Shown: piece by piece, positions 43,300 through 51,614 of the stretch
Position numbering within the stretch: position 1 is the stretch's first letter
Layout: each line of letters starts with the position of its first letter
Assembly (NCBI GenBank): GCA_965220485.1
Contig: OZ244832.1
Location: 3,162,001 to 3,226,000, forward strand
DNA from: Aldehydirespirator sp965220485
Lineage (GTDB): Bacteria > Actinomycetota > Acidimicrobiia > Acidimicrobiales > Aldehydirespiratoraceae
Length of the DNA stretch: 64,000 nucleotides
Direction of reading: 5' to 3'
Position numbers and translations under genes: made by a program
Notes under the pieces: model-generated
Databases searched by the model: none
What the model saw: the letters and a program-made list of their open reading frames with translations, nothing else
What the model was told of the DNA's origin: nothing

Positions 43300-44570
43300 G
43301 GACGGCGGCCCCCGACGCACTGTCAACGGCACTGTCGGCCGCGTCCGGCCTGACGCAACTCTTCGACACGGCCGGGCATCGGCTGTACCTCGTGGGCGGT
43401 GTCGTGCGTGAGGCTGTGGCGGGCCGGTTCCTCGCCGGAGCGGATCTCGATTGCACCACCGACGCTCGACCTGAGACCGTGCGGCGGATTGTTAGTGGAG
43501 TGGCGACGTCGCTTTGGACTCAGGGCGAACGGTTCGGCACCATCGGCTGCGTTGTGGACGGGCAAGCCTTCGAGATCACGACTCATCGCGCCGAGCGCTA
43601 CGACGAGCACTCCCGTAAGCCCATCGTGGCCTTCGGGTACGATGTGGAGGAAGATCTGGCGCGCCGCGATTTCACCGTCAACGCCATGGCGGTCGACACT
43701 GCCGACGGCACTCTGCTCGACCCGCACGGGGGACGCGACGACCTGACGGCGGGGGTGCTGCGCACACCGCTCGATCCAGAGGTGTCCTTCGGTGAAGACC
43801 CGTTGCGCATGCTGCGGGCGGCCCGCTTCATCGCCAGCCACGGACTGGTGCCTGATGATGCTCTGGTCCACGCGGTCCGGACCATGGGGGACCGGTTGGG
43901 CATCGTTGCGGTGGAGCGAGTCCGCGATGAGTTCGAGAAGCTGCTGCTGCTCGATGACCCATCCGAGGGCTTCCGATTCCTGTCCCGTACGGACCTCATC
44001 CAGCGGGTGCTTGGAGACCTTGCTGGCCGCAACCATGCGGAGCTGGGCCGGATCGCAGCCGTGGTGGCCGTCGAGCCAGCTCCTCGCTGGGCCTCGTTGT
44101 TCGTGCGCGACTCCGCCGAGACCGCCGCTGCGTGCTTGCGGGGACTGCGGTGCTCGGCGGCGCTGGTGTCGGCGGCGTCGGGGCTGGTCGCGGCTCGCAT
44201 CCAGTTGGCAAAGACCGGCAGCAGCCCGGCTGAAGTCCGCCGCTTCGTGTATGCATGCCCGACGTCGGCAGATGCGGCCCTCGCCTTCGCTCTGTCCGTG
44301 GCCGTCGCAACCGGCGAGCCGGCGGGCCGGCTCCACAGTTTCGCTGAGAAGCTCGCTGAGCTGCGGCAGACAGAGGATGTGGACGATCCCGAGCTTCCCG
44401 TCAACGGTGAAGAAGTCATGGCGGTGCTGGGACTCGCTCCCGGACCCGAAGTCGGTCGTGCCCTTGCCTTCCTGCGCCAACGGACCTTCGAGAAGGGTCC
44501 GATCAGCAAGGCCGAGGCGGCGGAAGCCCTGCGGCAGTGGTGGGCGGCGGACTACTGTGCCGAACTGTGA
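43296..44570 (+). CDS. pcnA: CCA tRNA nucleotidyltransferase / poly(A) polymerase family
   Basis: 424 residues. Head domain LYLVGGVVREAVAGRFLAGA followed by DLDCTTDARPE (metal-binding Asp pair), RRDFTVNAMAVD, and EDPLRMLRAARFIASHGL. Adds or repairs the CCA end of tRNA; the tRNA-Ile in this window has no encoded CCA, so such an activity is needed. No HD domain is obvious. GTG overlaps the deacetylase stop. The gene is in the same neighbourhood as mycobacterial pcnA. Confidence 0.9.
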   Translation: MRTAAPDALSTALSAASGLTQLFDTAGHRLYLVGGVVREAVAGRFLAGADLDCTTDARPETVRRIVSGVATSLWTQGERFGTIGCVVDGQAFEITTHRAERYDEHSRKPIVAFGYDVEEDLARRDFTVNAMAVDTADGTLLDPHGGRDDLTAGVLRTPLDPEVSFGEDPLRMLRAARFIASHGLVPDDALVHAVRTMGDRLGIVAVERVRDEFEKLLLLDDPSEGFRFLSRTDLIQRVLGDLAGRNHAELGRIAAVVAVEPAPRWASLFVRDSAETAAACLRGLRCSAALVSAASGLVAARIQLAKTGSSPAEVRRFVYACPTSADAALAFALSVAVATGEPAGRLHSFAEKLAELRQTEDVDDPELPVNGEEVMAVLGLAPGPEVGRALAFLRQRTFEKGPISKAEAAEALRQWWAADYCAEL

Positions 44571-44989
44571 AGCCGAGTCTCTTCAGCCTCGTCGCCGCTG
44601 AGACCGCTGCCGCGCCGGACGGATCGACGGCTGCGACCGTGGACTACCGGCTGGCGCGGGCGGCCACGCTGCGGGCGTGGAGGTCGGGTCAACTCGGCCG
44701 CCACGAGGTGTGCGACGCTCAGCGCGAACTGCACCGCAATGCAGAGTTTTGCGGGCAGCCGACCAGGCGCCGGTGTCCGGTGTGCGAAGCTGCGGGCCTC
44801 GTTGAAGTGACCTACGTGTTCGGCTCTCGTCTACCCAAGCACGGCCGCTGCGTCACCACACGGGCGGAGATGCAGCGTCTGCAGCATCGCGCCAGCCTGT
44901 CGACCGGGTATGTGGTCGAGGTCTGCACGGACTGCGGCTGGAACCACCTGGTGCGCCGGTTCACGCTCGGCGGCAAGCGCTCGGCCTGA
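44567..44989 (+). CDS. DUF5318 family zinc-ribbon-like protein
   Basis: 140 residues from a GTG overlapping the pcnA stop. Family features: VDYRLARAATLRAWRSGQL, EVCDAQRELHRNAEFCG, RRCPVCEAAGLVEVTYVFG and VVEVCTDCGWNHLVRRFTLG. Two Cys pairs (CPVC, CTDC) probably bind zinc. Actinobacteria-specific; function unknown, conserved near pcnA and the cell-wall genes. Confidence 0.85.
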   Translation: MKPSLFSLVAAETAAAPDGSTAATVDYRLARAATLRAWRSGQLGRHEVCDAQRELHRNAEFCGQPTRRRCPVCEAAGLVEVTYVFGSRLPKHGRCVTTRAEMQRLQHRASLSTGYVVEVCTDCGWNHLVRRFTLGGKRSA

Positions 44990-45034
44990 CCCGTGGTGCG
45001 GGCCTCAACAGCGCCTCGACACGAACATCCTGTG

Positions 45035-45135
45035 GTTGACCACACCATGTGTGGCTAACCGGTGGAAGTTCGTGGTGTCGGTGGTGACGTCGGTGCTCGC
45101 GGACCATCCCCGCCCGCCGGCCGGCGGATGCAGGC
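45035..45135 (+). repeat. Left arm of an imperfect inverted repeat flanking panB
   Basis: GTTGACCACACCATGTGTGG ... ACCGGTGGAAGTTCGTGGTG corresponds, in inversion, to 46076-46194. Identity is high through CCGGTGGAAGTT.GTGGTGTCGGTGGT; the right arm has an extra 15 bases from an internal duplication. It ends at the panB stop codon. No gene in 44990-45135. Confidence 0.85.
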
Positions 45136-45981
45136 TCAGATCCCGGCCACTCCCAGAGCAGCCATCTCGGCCTCGGGCAGGTGATACGACTCCTTCAGCG
45201 ACGGGAAGGCGCAGGAGCGCACATCGTCCGCGAAGCGCCGGACAGCCTGAGTGGCCACGGCGTCAAGATCTGCGTAGCGGCGCACGAACTTCGGAGCCAG
45301 GCGCTTCTCGAAGCCCAGCAGATCGTGGTAGACGAGCACCTGTCCGTCACAGTGGGGACCGGCGCCAATGCCGATCGTCGGAATCTCCACGGCCTCAGTG
45401 ACCATCTCGGCCACCTGCACGGGGACGCCCTCGAGAACGATCGCGTAGCAACCGGCGTGCGCCAGCGACTTAGCCGCCTGCACCAACCGGCGAGCGGCCT
45501 CTGCCTCGCGGCCCTGGACCTTGAATCCGCCCATGGCGTGCAGCGACTGGGGGGTGAGGCCTATGTGACCCATGACGGGTATCTCGGCGTCGCAGATGCG
45601 CTCGATCATCGGAAGGCGCTTGCGACCGCCCTCCAGCTTCACCGACTGGGCGCCGGCCCTGATGAGCACCGCCGCGTTCTGGACGGTCTCTTCCGCCGAC
45701 ACGTGATAGCTCATCCACGGCAGGTCGGCCACGATGTGAGCCTCGGGCTGGGCCCGGGCCACCGCCGCGGCGTGATGGGCCATGTCGTTGACCGTCACCT
45801 GCAGCGTGTCGTCGTACCCGAGCACGACCATGGCGACGGAGTCACCGACCAGGATGAGGTCGGCCCCGGCCTCGCTCACCACCCGGGCGCTCGGCGCGTC
45901 GTACGCCGTCACCATCACCAGTGGTTCGGCCCCATCGCGAACCTTGCGAGCCCGTATGGCGGGCGCGGAGAGCGTGCCCAT
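45136..45981 (-). CDS. panB: 3-methyl-2-oxobutanoate hydroxymethyltransferase (ketopantoate synthesis)
   Basis: 281 residues. PanB signatures: MVTAYDAPSARVVSEAGADL, ILVGDSVAMVVLGYDDTL, GAQSVKLEGGRK, VMGHIGLTPQS, and IPTIGIGAGPHCDGQVLVYHD. Uses methylene-tetrahydrofolate to convert ketoisovalerate to ketopantoate, first step to pantothenate and CoA. ATG with AAGGAGC five bases upstream. Single gene between inverted repeats; no panC or panD alongside. Confidence 0.96.
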   Translation of the reverse strand: MGTLSAPAIRARKVRDGAEPLVMVTAYDAPSARVVSEAGADLILVGDSVAMVVLGYDDTLQVTVNDMAHHAAAVARAQPEAHIVADLPWMSYHVSAEETVQNAAVLIRAGAQSVKLEGGRKRLPMIERICDAEIPVMGHIGLTPQSLHAMGGFKVQGREAEAARRLVQAAKSLAHAGCYAIVLEGVPVQVAEMVTEAVEIPTIGIGAGPHCDGQVLVYHDLLGFEKRLAPKFVRRYADLDAVATQAVRRFADDVRSCAFPSLKESYHLPEAEMAALGVAGI

Positions 45982-46075
45982 GGTTGCTCCTTTCCCGTCC
46001 AGCGCGCCGCGGCTGCCAGCGGTGTCTGCAGACTATCGCCCATCGCCGCCCGGCCGCAAGCAGGGGCTTACCCTC

Positions 46076-46194
46076 GGCCTGGATCCTCCAATGGGCGGGC
46101 CGACGGGGGATGGTTCGCGAGCATCGACGCGGGCATCGACGCGACCACCGACACCACTAACTTCCACCGGTCAGCCACATGTGATGTGGTCGAC
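46076..46194 (-). repeat. Right arm of the inverted repeat flanking panB
   Basis: Complement matches 45035-45135. It includes a 15-base tandem duplication (GCATCGACGCGGGCATCGAC). The following 46195-46400 is gene-free and rich in G/T; nothing recognisable was found there. Confidence 0.85.
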
Positions 46195-46493
46195 TGCAGG
46201 AGGTTCGTGGCGAGTCGCGGTCGAGCACCGTTGCGCCGGTGTTGAGGATCCCGCGGTGGTCTTGGATGGTGGGTGGGGGCGTCTGACGCATCTGGGGATG
46301 GTTCTGTGGATGTCTGGGGACGGGATGGCTCGGTTGGGATGGGCTTGGCCGCCGATACCCTGCGCCCAGCAATCTTTGACTAGCTCCGGTTCTTCGGATT
46401 GTGAGCCAGTCCCGTGTCGAACAACAGAGTTCCCTAACCCTGCCCCGGCGAGGGGCCCCGGCAGCGTCGGGTCCACAGGGAGGTGGTCGCCCC

Positions 46494-46838
46494 GTGCTGC
46501 GGGCCTATGAACTGATGATCATCATCGACTCCGATGTCGGCACGGCCGATGTGGACTCGGTGATCGCCCGTGTGGCTGGCCTGGCGGCCGACGGGGGAGG
46601 GACGATCGTGTCCACCGACAACTGGGGTCGGCGCAAGTTCGCTTACAAGATCAACCACAATACCGAAGGCACCTACGTGGTCTGGGAGATCGTGACGGTC
46701 ACGGCCGGTCTGCCCGACACCGAACGGCGGCTGCGGCTCGCGGACGACATTGTCCGCCACAAACTGTTCCGGCTTCCCGACGCCGAGGCCGAGCGCCGCG
46801 GTCTGTTCGCGGAGGCCACGCCGGTTGAGGCCGGCTGA
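46494..46838 (+). CDS. rpsF: 30S ribosomal protein S6
   Basis: 114 residues from GTG 46494, with GGGAGG about ten bases upstream. S6 signature: LRAYELMIIIDSDVG, DNWGRRKFAYKINHNTEGTY and VVWEIVTVTAG. Binds 16S rRNA with S18. First gene of rpsF-ssb-rpsR-rplI. The long leader (about 46380-46493) may hold regulation, but no S6:S18 leader motif could be fixed. Confidence 0.96.
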   Translation: MLRAYELMIIIDSDVGTADVDSVIARVAGLAADGGGTIVSTDNWGRRKFAYKINHNTEGTYVVWEIVTVTAGLPDTERRLRLADDIVRHKLFRLPDAEAERRGLFAEATPVEAG

Positions 46839-46854
46839 TTTTCGGAGGTTCCTC

Positions 46855-47337
46855 ATGGGATTCGACAACACTGTGACCGTCGTGGGCAACGTCACCCGCG
46901 ACCCCGAGCTGCGGTTCGCCCAATCGGGGATGGCTATCGCACAGTTCGGCGTGGCCTGGAATCGCAGGCGCCAGGACCAGGAGGACGAGGTGTCGTTCTT
47001 CGATATCACCTGCTTCCGTCAGCTCGCTGAGAATGTCGCCGAGTCGATCCGCAAGGGCGCCCGTGTGGTCATCTACGGCACGCTCCAGCAGAGGAGCTGG
47101 GAGACCGATCAAGGCGATCGTCGCTCTCGGGTGGAGATACTGGCCGACGATGTGGCTCCGAGCTTGAAGTGGGCCACGGCCGCGGTCACCAAGAACGAGC
47201 GGCCGGGAGGCGGCGACTACCGCAGCGAGGGCGGTCGCGGTGGCGGTTCTCGAGGCGATAGCGCTCCGAGGCCCGCACCGGCCCGCGGCGGCGACCGTCC
47301 GGTCGCTTCCTCCACCCCCGACGACGAGCCGTTCTAA
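46855..47337 (+). CDS. ssb: Single-stranded DNA-binding protein
   Basis: 160 residues from ATG 46855 (GGAGGT six bases before). OB fold: NTVTVVGNVTRDPELRFAQS and FFDITCFRQLAENVAESIRK; then a Gly/Arg-rich flexible linker and the acidic tip DDEPF that recruits partner proteins. Place between rpsF and rpsR is the usual one. Confidence 0.96.
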   Translation: MGFDNTVTVVGNVTRDPELRFAQSGMAIAQFGVAWNRRRQDQEDEVSFFDITCFRQLAENVAESIRKGARVVIYGTLQQRSWETDQGDRRSRVEILADDVAPSLKWATAAVTKNERPGGGDYRSEGGRGGGSRGDSAPRPAPARGGDRPVASSTPDDEPF

Positions 47338-47343
47338 GAGGCA

Positions 47344-47450
47344 GCGCGGATAGATGAGAAGCAGCAGCAGTGATGCCTGTATTGCCAGCGATTCGAAACG
47401 CGGTGGAGCGACCATCCGCGCATGTTCTAAGAGGCCGAGCGGGTAGGAGA
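47344..47450 (+). repeat. ssb-rpsR spacer: small palindrome and dispersed repeat block
   Basis: GCGCGGAT (47344-47351) and ATCCGCGC (47414-47421) form an eight-base inverted repeat with the same GCGCGGATAG opening as 17023. At 47431 the first block of the dispersed repeat (GAGGCCGAGCGGGTAGGAG) supplies the rpsR ribosome site AGGAG. The TTCTAAGAGGC at the ssb stop is repeated at 47425. Confidence 0.6.
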
Positions 47451-47455
47451 CAGCA

Positions 47456-47980
47456 ATGCCCAAGACGAAAGTGCGGGGCAAGAACCGCGACAACAATCGC
47501 CGAGCGAAGAAGAAGGTGAGCTTCCTCACCACCGAACAGATCACGTACGTCGATTGGAAGAACGAGAAGCTGCTGCGGAAGTTCATGTCCGAGAGGGCGA
47601 AGATCCGGGCGCGGCGAGTCACCGGCAACAACGCCCAGCAGCAGAAGCTCGTCGCTGACGCCATCAAGGTGGCTCGCGAGATGGCCCTAGTTCCCTACTC
47701 GAACCGGGTCACGACCCAGCGCCAGAACAAGGACCGAGACGGCCGCGGCCGCGCTGCCGGTCCGGTGCCGCGTCCATCGTCGCCGCCTCCGGCGGGCACG
47801 TCGGCCGAAGACATGGCCGATGCCGACGCAGCTGTGGAGGATGCCCTCGCCGATGCCGACGCAGCTGTGGAGGATGCCCTCGCCGATGCCGACGCAGCTG
47901 TGGAGGATGCCCTCGCCGATGCTGTGGCTGTCGATCTCGCGGCTACCGATCTGGTCGATGTTGGAGAGGAGCAGGCGTGA
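47456..47980 (+). CDS. rpsR: 30S ribosomal protein S18 with long acidic C-terminal extension
   Basis: 174 residues, about twice the usual length. Residues 1-85 are normal Cys-free S18 (FLTTEQITYVDWKNEKLLRK, KIRARRVTGNNAQQQKLVAD). The extra part is a Pro-rich hinge followed by an acidic tail with three exact in-frame copies of an 11-residue unit (ADADAAVEDAL), encoded by a 33-base DNA repeat at about 47817-47915. The reading frame is closed by TGA overlapping the rplI GTG, so the extension is not a frameshift artefact at the stop. Its role is unknown. Confidence 0.93.
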   Translation: MPKTKVRGKNRDNNRRAKKKVSFLTTEQITYVDWKNEKLLRKFMSERAKIRARRVTGNNAQQQKLVADAIKVAREMALVPYSNRVTTQRQNKDRDGRGRAAGPVPRPSSPPPAGTSAEDMADADAAVEDALADADAAVEDALADADAAVEDALADAVAVDLAATDLVDVGEEQA

Positions 47981-48426
47981 AGGTCGTCTTGCGCGCTGAT
48001 GTGGACGGGTTGGGCCGCAAGGGCGACATCTGCGAGGTGGCAGCGGGATACGCCCGGAATTATCTCGTTCCCAAGGGTCTGGCTCTGAAGTCCTCGCCAG
48101 GCGCGGAACGGCAGGCCAAGGCCATGAGGCGCAGCGCGGCACTGCGCAGGGCGGCCGATCGTGCTGACGCGGAGGAGATCGCGGTGAGGTTGGCTCCAGC
48201 CGTGCTGACGCTGTCGGCCCGAGCCGCGGAATCCGGCCACCTCTACGGCTCGGTGTTGCCGGCCGACATCGTGGCCGCGGTCGAAGCACAGGTGGGGGCG
48301 GTCGTCGACAGCAAGGCTGTCGTGCTGGATGCGCCCATCAGAGAGATCGGCTCGCACACAGTGCTGTTCCGGCTGCACGCCGACGTGGAGGTGCCGGTGA
48401 CCCTGGAGGTGACGGTACTGGACTGA
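47977..48426 (+). CDS. rplI: 50S ribosomal protein L9
   Basis: 149 residues from a GTG overlapping the rpsR stop. L9 signature at the N-terminus: KVVLRADVDGLGRKGDICEV then AAGYARNYLVPKGLAL; long connecting helix and C-terminal domain (LYGSVLPADIVAAVEAQ). Binds 23S rRNA domain V. Confidence 0.96.
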   Translation: MKVVLRADVDGLGRKGDICEVAAGYARNYLVPKGLALKSSPGAERQAKAMRRSAALRRAADRADAEEIAVRLAPAVLTLSARAAESGHLYGSVLPADIVAAVEAQVGAVVDSKAVVLDAPIREIGSHTVLFRLHADVEVPVTLEVTVLD

Positions 48427-48601
48427 TCCCGCCCACAGCCTTCCACATCGGCTGTAGGAAATCCCCGGTCAGTCCACCGCTCCAAGCGCGAATTCCCCAG
48501 CGCAATGCCCAGTTCGGCCCGGCCGATGTCATAGGGCCTCGGTACCGTCGTGATGTCACAGCGGCACGGCTGCAGGGGCAGGTATTCATGGGCGTCAATA
48601 C

Positions 48602-49996
48602 ATGAGCGTTACAGACAGCGCGCAGTGGCAGAACGGAGGTTCCGCCACGGTCCAGGAACGGCGCGACGTGCGCGTACCTCCTCACAACCTGGTGGCCGAA
48701 GAGTCCTTGCTGGGCGCGATGCTGCTGTCGCGCGATGCCATTGCCGACGTGTTGGAGACGGTGTCGGCCGAGCATTTCTACCGGCCCGCGCACGCTCGGG
48801 TCTTCGAGGCGGTGCATGGCCTCTACGGCGAAGGCAACCCGGCCGATGCGGTGACGGTGGCCGAGATCCTCCAGCGCAACGACACGCTGGAGGCCATCGG
48901 AGGCCTGGACGGCCTGCTCTCGCTGCAGATGAACACGCCGGCCACGTCCAACGCGGCCTCCTATGCCCGCATCGTGCGCGAGAACCACACGCTGCGCCGC
49001 CTCATCGAGGTGGCCGGTGAGATCGCGGAGCTGGGCTACGGTCGCCCCGACGACGTGACCAAGGCCGTGGACTGGGCCGAGAACCTGATGTACCAGGTCG
49101 CCCAGGGCCAGGTGGGCGACAACACGGTCCAGCTCTCAGAGCTGCTGGACGGCACGCTGGACAGACTCGAGGAGCTATACGAGCGCGGCGGGACAATCAC
49201 TGGCACCGCAACCGGCTACCACGACCTCGACAAGCTGCTGTCCGGTCTGCAACCGTCCTCGCTGTACGTGGTGGGCGGCAGGCCGTCCATGGGCAAGACC
49301 TCGTTCGCGCTGGGTATGGCCGCCCACGCGGCCATACGCGGGCAGCGGCCCGTGCTGGTGTTCTCGCTGGAGATGGGACACATGGAGCTGACGCAGCGGC
49401 TGCTATGCACCGAGGCTCGGGTCGACTCCACAAAGATGCGCGATGGCCGGCTCGGCGACGACGACTGGAACCGGGTGAACGCTGCCATCGGACGGCTGGC
49501 GGAAGCGCCCATGTGGATCGACGACAACCCGAACGTGACGGTCATGGAGATCAGAGCCCGGGCCCGCCGCCTCAAGAGCCAGGTCGGCGATCTCGCTATG
49601 GTCGTGGTCGACTACTTGCAGCTCATGACGGGCCGCCACAGTGCCGACAACCGACAGGTCGAGGTGGCCGAGATTTCCCGCGGCCTCAAGATCCTCGCCC
49701 GCGAACTCGAATGTCCGGTGGTAGCCCTGTCGCAGCTCTCCCGCAATCTCGAGATGCGCCAGCAGAAGCGGCCCATCCTCGCCGACCTGCGAGAGTCCGG
49801 TGCCATCGAGCAGGACGCCGACGTCGTGATGTTCATCTATCGCGACGAGGTCTACAACCCAGACAACGCAGACACCGCGGGCACGGCCGAGATCATCGTG
49901 GCCAAGAACCGCAACGGCCCTACCGCCACGACCACGCTGGCCTTCCTGTCCCGGTTCACCACGTTCGCCAACTTTGCGGCCCGAGCCGCCATCTGA
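48602..49996 (+). CDS. dnaB: Replicative DNA helicase DnaB
   Basis: 464 residues. N-terminal domain (VPPHNLVAEESLLGAMLLSR, EHFYRPAHARVFEAV), RecA-like motor with Walker A VVGGRPSMGKTSFALGMA, DnaB motifs (VFSLEMGHMELTQRLL, MVVVDYLQLMTGR, LSQLSRNLEMRQQKRP, DLRESGAIEQDADVVMF). Unwinds DNA at the fork. No intein is present. The 175-base gap before it (48427-48601) holds nothing recognised beyond its start region. Confidence 0.97.
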   Translation: MSVTDSAQWQNGGSATVQERRDVRVPPHNLVAEESLLGAMLLSRDAIADVLETVSAEHFYRPAHARVFEAVHGLYGEGNPADAVTVAEILQRNDTLEAIGGLDGLLSLQMNTPATSNAASYARIVRENHTLRRLIEVAGEIAELGYGRPDDVTKAVDWAENLMYQVAQGQVGDNTVQLSELLDGTLDRLEELYERGGTITGTATGYHDLDKLLSGLQPSSLYVVGGRPSMGKTSFALGMAAHAAIRGQRPVLVFSLEMGHMELTQRLLCTEARVDSTKMRDGRLGDDDWNRVNAAIGRLAEAPMWIDDNPNVTVMEIRARARRLKSQVGDLAMVVVDYLQLMTGRHSADNRQVEVAEISRGLKILARELECPVVALSQLSRNLEMRQQKRPILADLRESGAIEQDADVVMFIYRDEVYNPDNADTAGTAEIIVAKNRNGPTATTTLAFLSRFTTFANFAARAAI

Positions 49997-50206
49997 GTGT
50001 TCCTCGGCCAAAACCTCCTGGCGTGGCTGGTCCTGGCCCTGGGTGCGGCGATGGCCGCCGGCAACCTCGCGGCGTTGTTGCGACCGAGACCGGATCGGCG
50101 CGATCCGACAGATCTGGAACGGGCTCCGCTGGGTCGCAGCATTCTCTACATCGTCATCGGTTCGGTGGCTGCCTTGTGGGCCGTAGCATCACTGCTGTCG
50201 TCCTGA
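49997..50206 (+). CDS. Small two-helix membrane protein
   Basis: 69 residues from a GTG immediately after the dnaB stop. Helices at about 5-26 (LLAWLVLALGAAMAAGNLAA) and 47-67 (SILYIVIGSVAALWAVASLL) with a charged loop RPRPDRRDPTDLER between. Immediate adjacency to dnaB and bias of the codons argue for expression. Family not recognised. Confidence 0.65.
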   Translation: MFLGQNLLAWLVLALGAAMAAGNLAALLRPRPDRRDPTDLERAPLGRSILYIVIGSVAALWAVASLLSS

Positions 50207-50225
50207 CAACTGCGAGGCCGCCGCC

Positions 50226-51560
50226 ATGACATCATCAGTGACATCACCGGTGACATCATCAGCGCTGACCGGCAACTTGGACCCTGCCTCGCTCAACCTT
50301 GCGATGTCACCGCAAGCCCGCCCGCTCTACGACCGGGTCGTCGAGTTCGTGGCCACAGAGGTGGAACCGGCCACCGCCACCTTCTTCAAGCTCGGCGAGG
50401 ACCGGGCCGAGCGTTGGGGCTACGGCCCCGGCCAGCTCGAGTTGCTCGACGTCCTCAAAGCTCGAGCGAAAGCGGCCGGGCTGTGGAACTTCTTCCTGCC
50501 TGACTCCACCAGCGGGGAGGGTCTCAGCAACCTCGACTACGCCTACATCGCGGCCGAGCTGGGCAAGAACCCGATCGCCTCGGAGTGTCTCAATTGCAGT
50601 GCTCCGGACACAGGCAACATGGAGGTGCTGGAGCGGGTAGGCACGCCCCAGCAGAAGAAGCAGTGGCTCGAGCCCCTTCTGGCCGGGGAGATCAGATCGT
50701 GCTACGCCATGACCGAGCCGGCGCTGGCGTCGTCGGACGCCAAGAACATCGCCACGCGAGCCGTGCTCGACGGCGACGAATGGCTCATCAACGGCGAGAA
50801 GTACTACATCTCCGGGGCCGGGGATCCGCGCTGCAAGATCATGATCTGCATGGTGCAGACCAGCCCGGACGGGCCCCCGCACCGCCGTCAGTCCCAGATC
50901 CTGGTGCCGATGGACACGCCGGGGGTGCGGGTGATCGGCCCGATGCATGTGTTCGGCGAGGACGATGCACCCCACGGACACATGCACATCCGTCTCGACG
51001 ATGTGCGGGTGCCGGCGTCGAGCATCCTGCTCGGCGAGGGCTGCGGCTTCGAGATTTCCCAGCTGCGACTCGGACCGGGCCGCATCCACCACTGCATGCG
51101 TTCGGTCGGCGCGGCGGAGAAGGCCCTGAACCTCATGGTGCGTAGAGGCATGAGCCGCGAGGCCTTCGGACGCCCGCTGGCTCAACTCGGCGGCAACATC
51201 GAGATGATCGCCCGAGCCCGGGTGGAGATCGAGGCCATGCGGCTAATGGTGCTGCGGGCGGCCAAAGCCATGGACACCCTCGGCAATGCCGAGGCCCGAG
51301 TCTGGGTGAGCGCAGTGAAGGCGATGGTCCCCGAGCGGGTCTGCCGCATAATCGATCAGGCCATCCAGATGCACGGCGCGACCGGCGTCTCGCAGTGGAC
51401 GCCGCTGGCTCGGATGTACACCAACCAGAGGACCCTTCGCCTGGCCGACGGTCCCGACGAGGTGCACTGGTTCGTGGTCGGCCGGGCCGAGATGGCGGCC
51501 CACGAAGGGCTCGGCGATCCGGCCGAAGAAGCGCGGCAGAGACAGCTAGCAGGAGCATGA
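50226..51560 (+). CDS. Acyl-CoA dehydrogenase (ACAD10/11-like)
   Basis: 444 residues. FAD/ACAD motifs: SCYAMTEPALASSDAKNIAT, LINGEKYYISGAGDPRCKI, RMSREAFG-like region (RRGMSREAFGRPLAQLGGN) and QMHGATGVSQWTPLARMYTN with GPDEVHWFVVGR. First step of beta-oxidation on an unknown acyl-CoA. The N-terminus (TSSVTSPVTSS) comes from a short DNA repeat, so the true start may be later. Followed by an acyl-CoA synthetase. Confidence 0.9.
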   Translation: MTSSVTSPVTSSALTGNLDPASLNLAMSPQARPLYDRVVEFVATEVEPATATFFKLGEDRAERWGYGPGQLELLDVLKARAKAAGLWNFFLPDSTSGEGLSNLDYAYIAAELGKNPIASECLNCSAPDTGNMEVLERVGTPQQKKQWLEPLLAGEIRSCYAMTEPALASSDAKNIATRAVLDGDEWLINGEKYYISGAGDPRCKIMICMVQTSPDGPPHRRQSQILVPMDTPGVRVIGPMHVFGEDDAPHGHMHIRLDDVRVPASSILLGEGCGFEISQLRLGPGRIHHCMRSVGAAEKALNLMVRRGMSREAFGRPLAQLGGNIEMIARARVEIEAMRLMVLRAAKAMDTLGNAEARVWVSAVKAMVPERVCRIIDQAIQMHGATGVSQWTPLARMYTNQRTLRLADGPDEVHWFVVGRAEMAAHEGLGDPAEEARQRQLAGA

Positions 51561-51614
51561 ACTAGCGTTCATCGATCCGACGGCCACGAATAACTGCATC
51601 AAGGAGGTCGATGC

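Noticed and set aside
46195..46493. Riboswitch or S6:S18 leader before rpsF
   Set aside because: The region is G/T-rich but no defined leader structure could be identified by reading.
48602..49996. Intein in dnaB
   Set aside because: The gene has ordinary length and uninterrupted helicase motifs.
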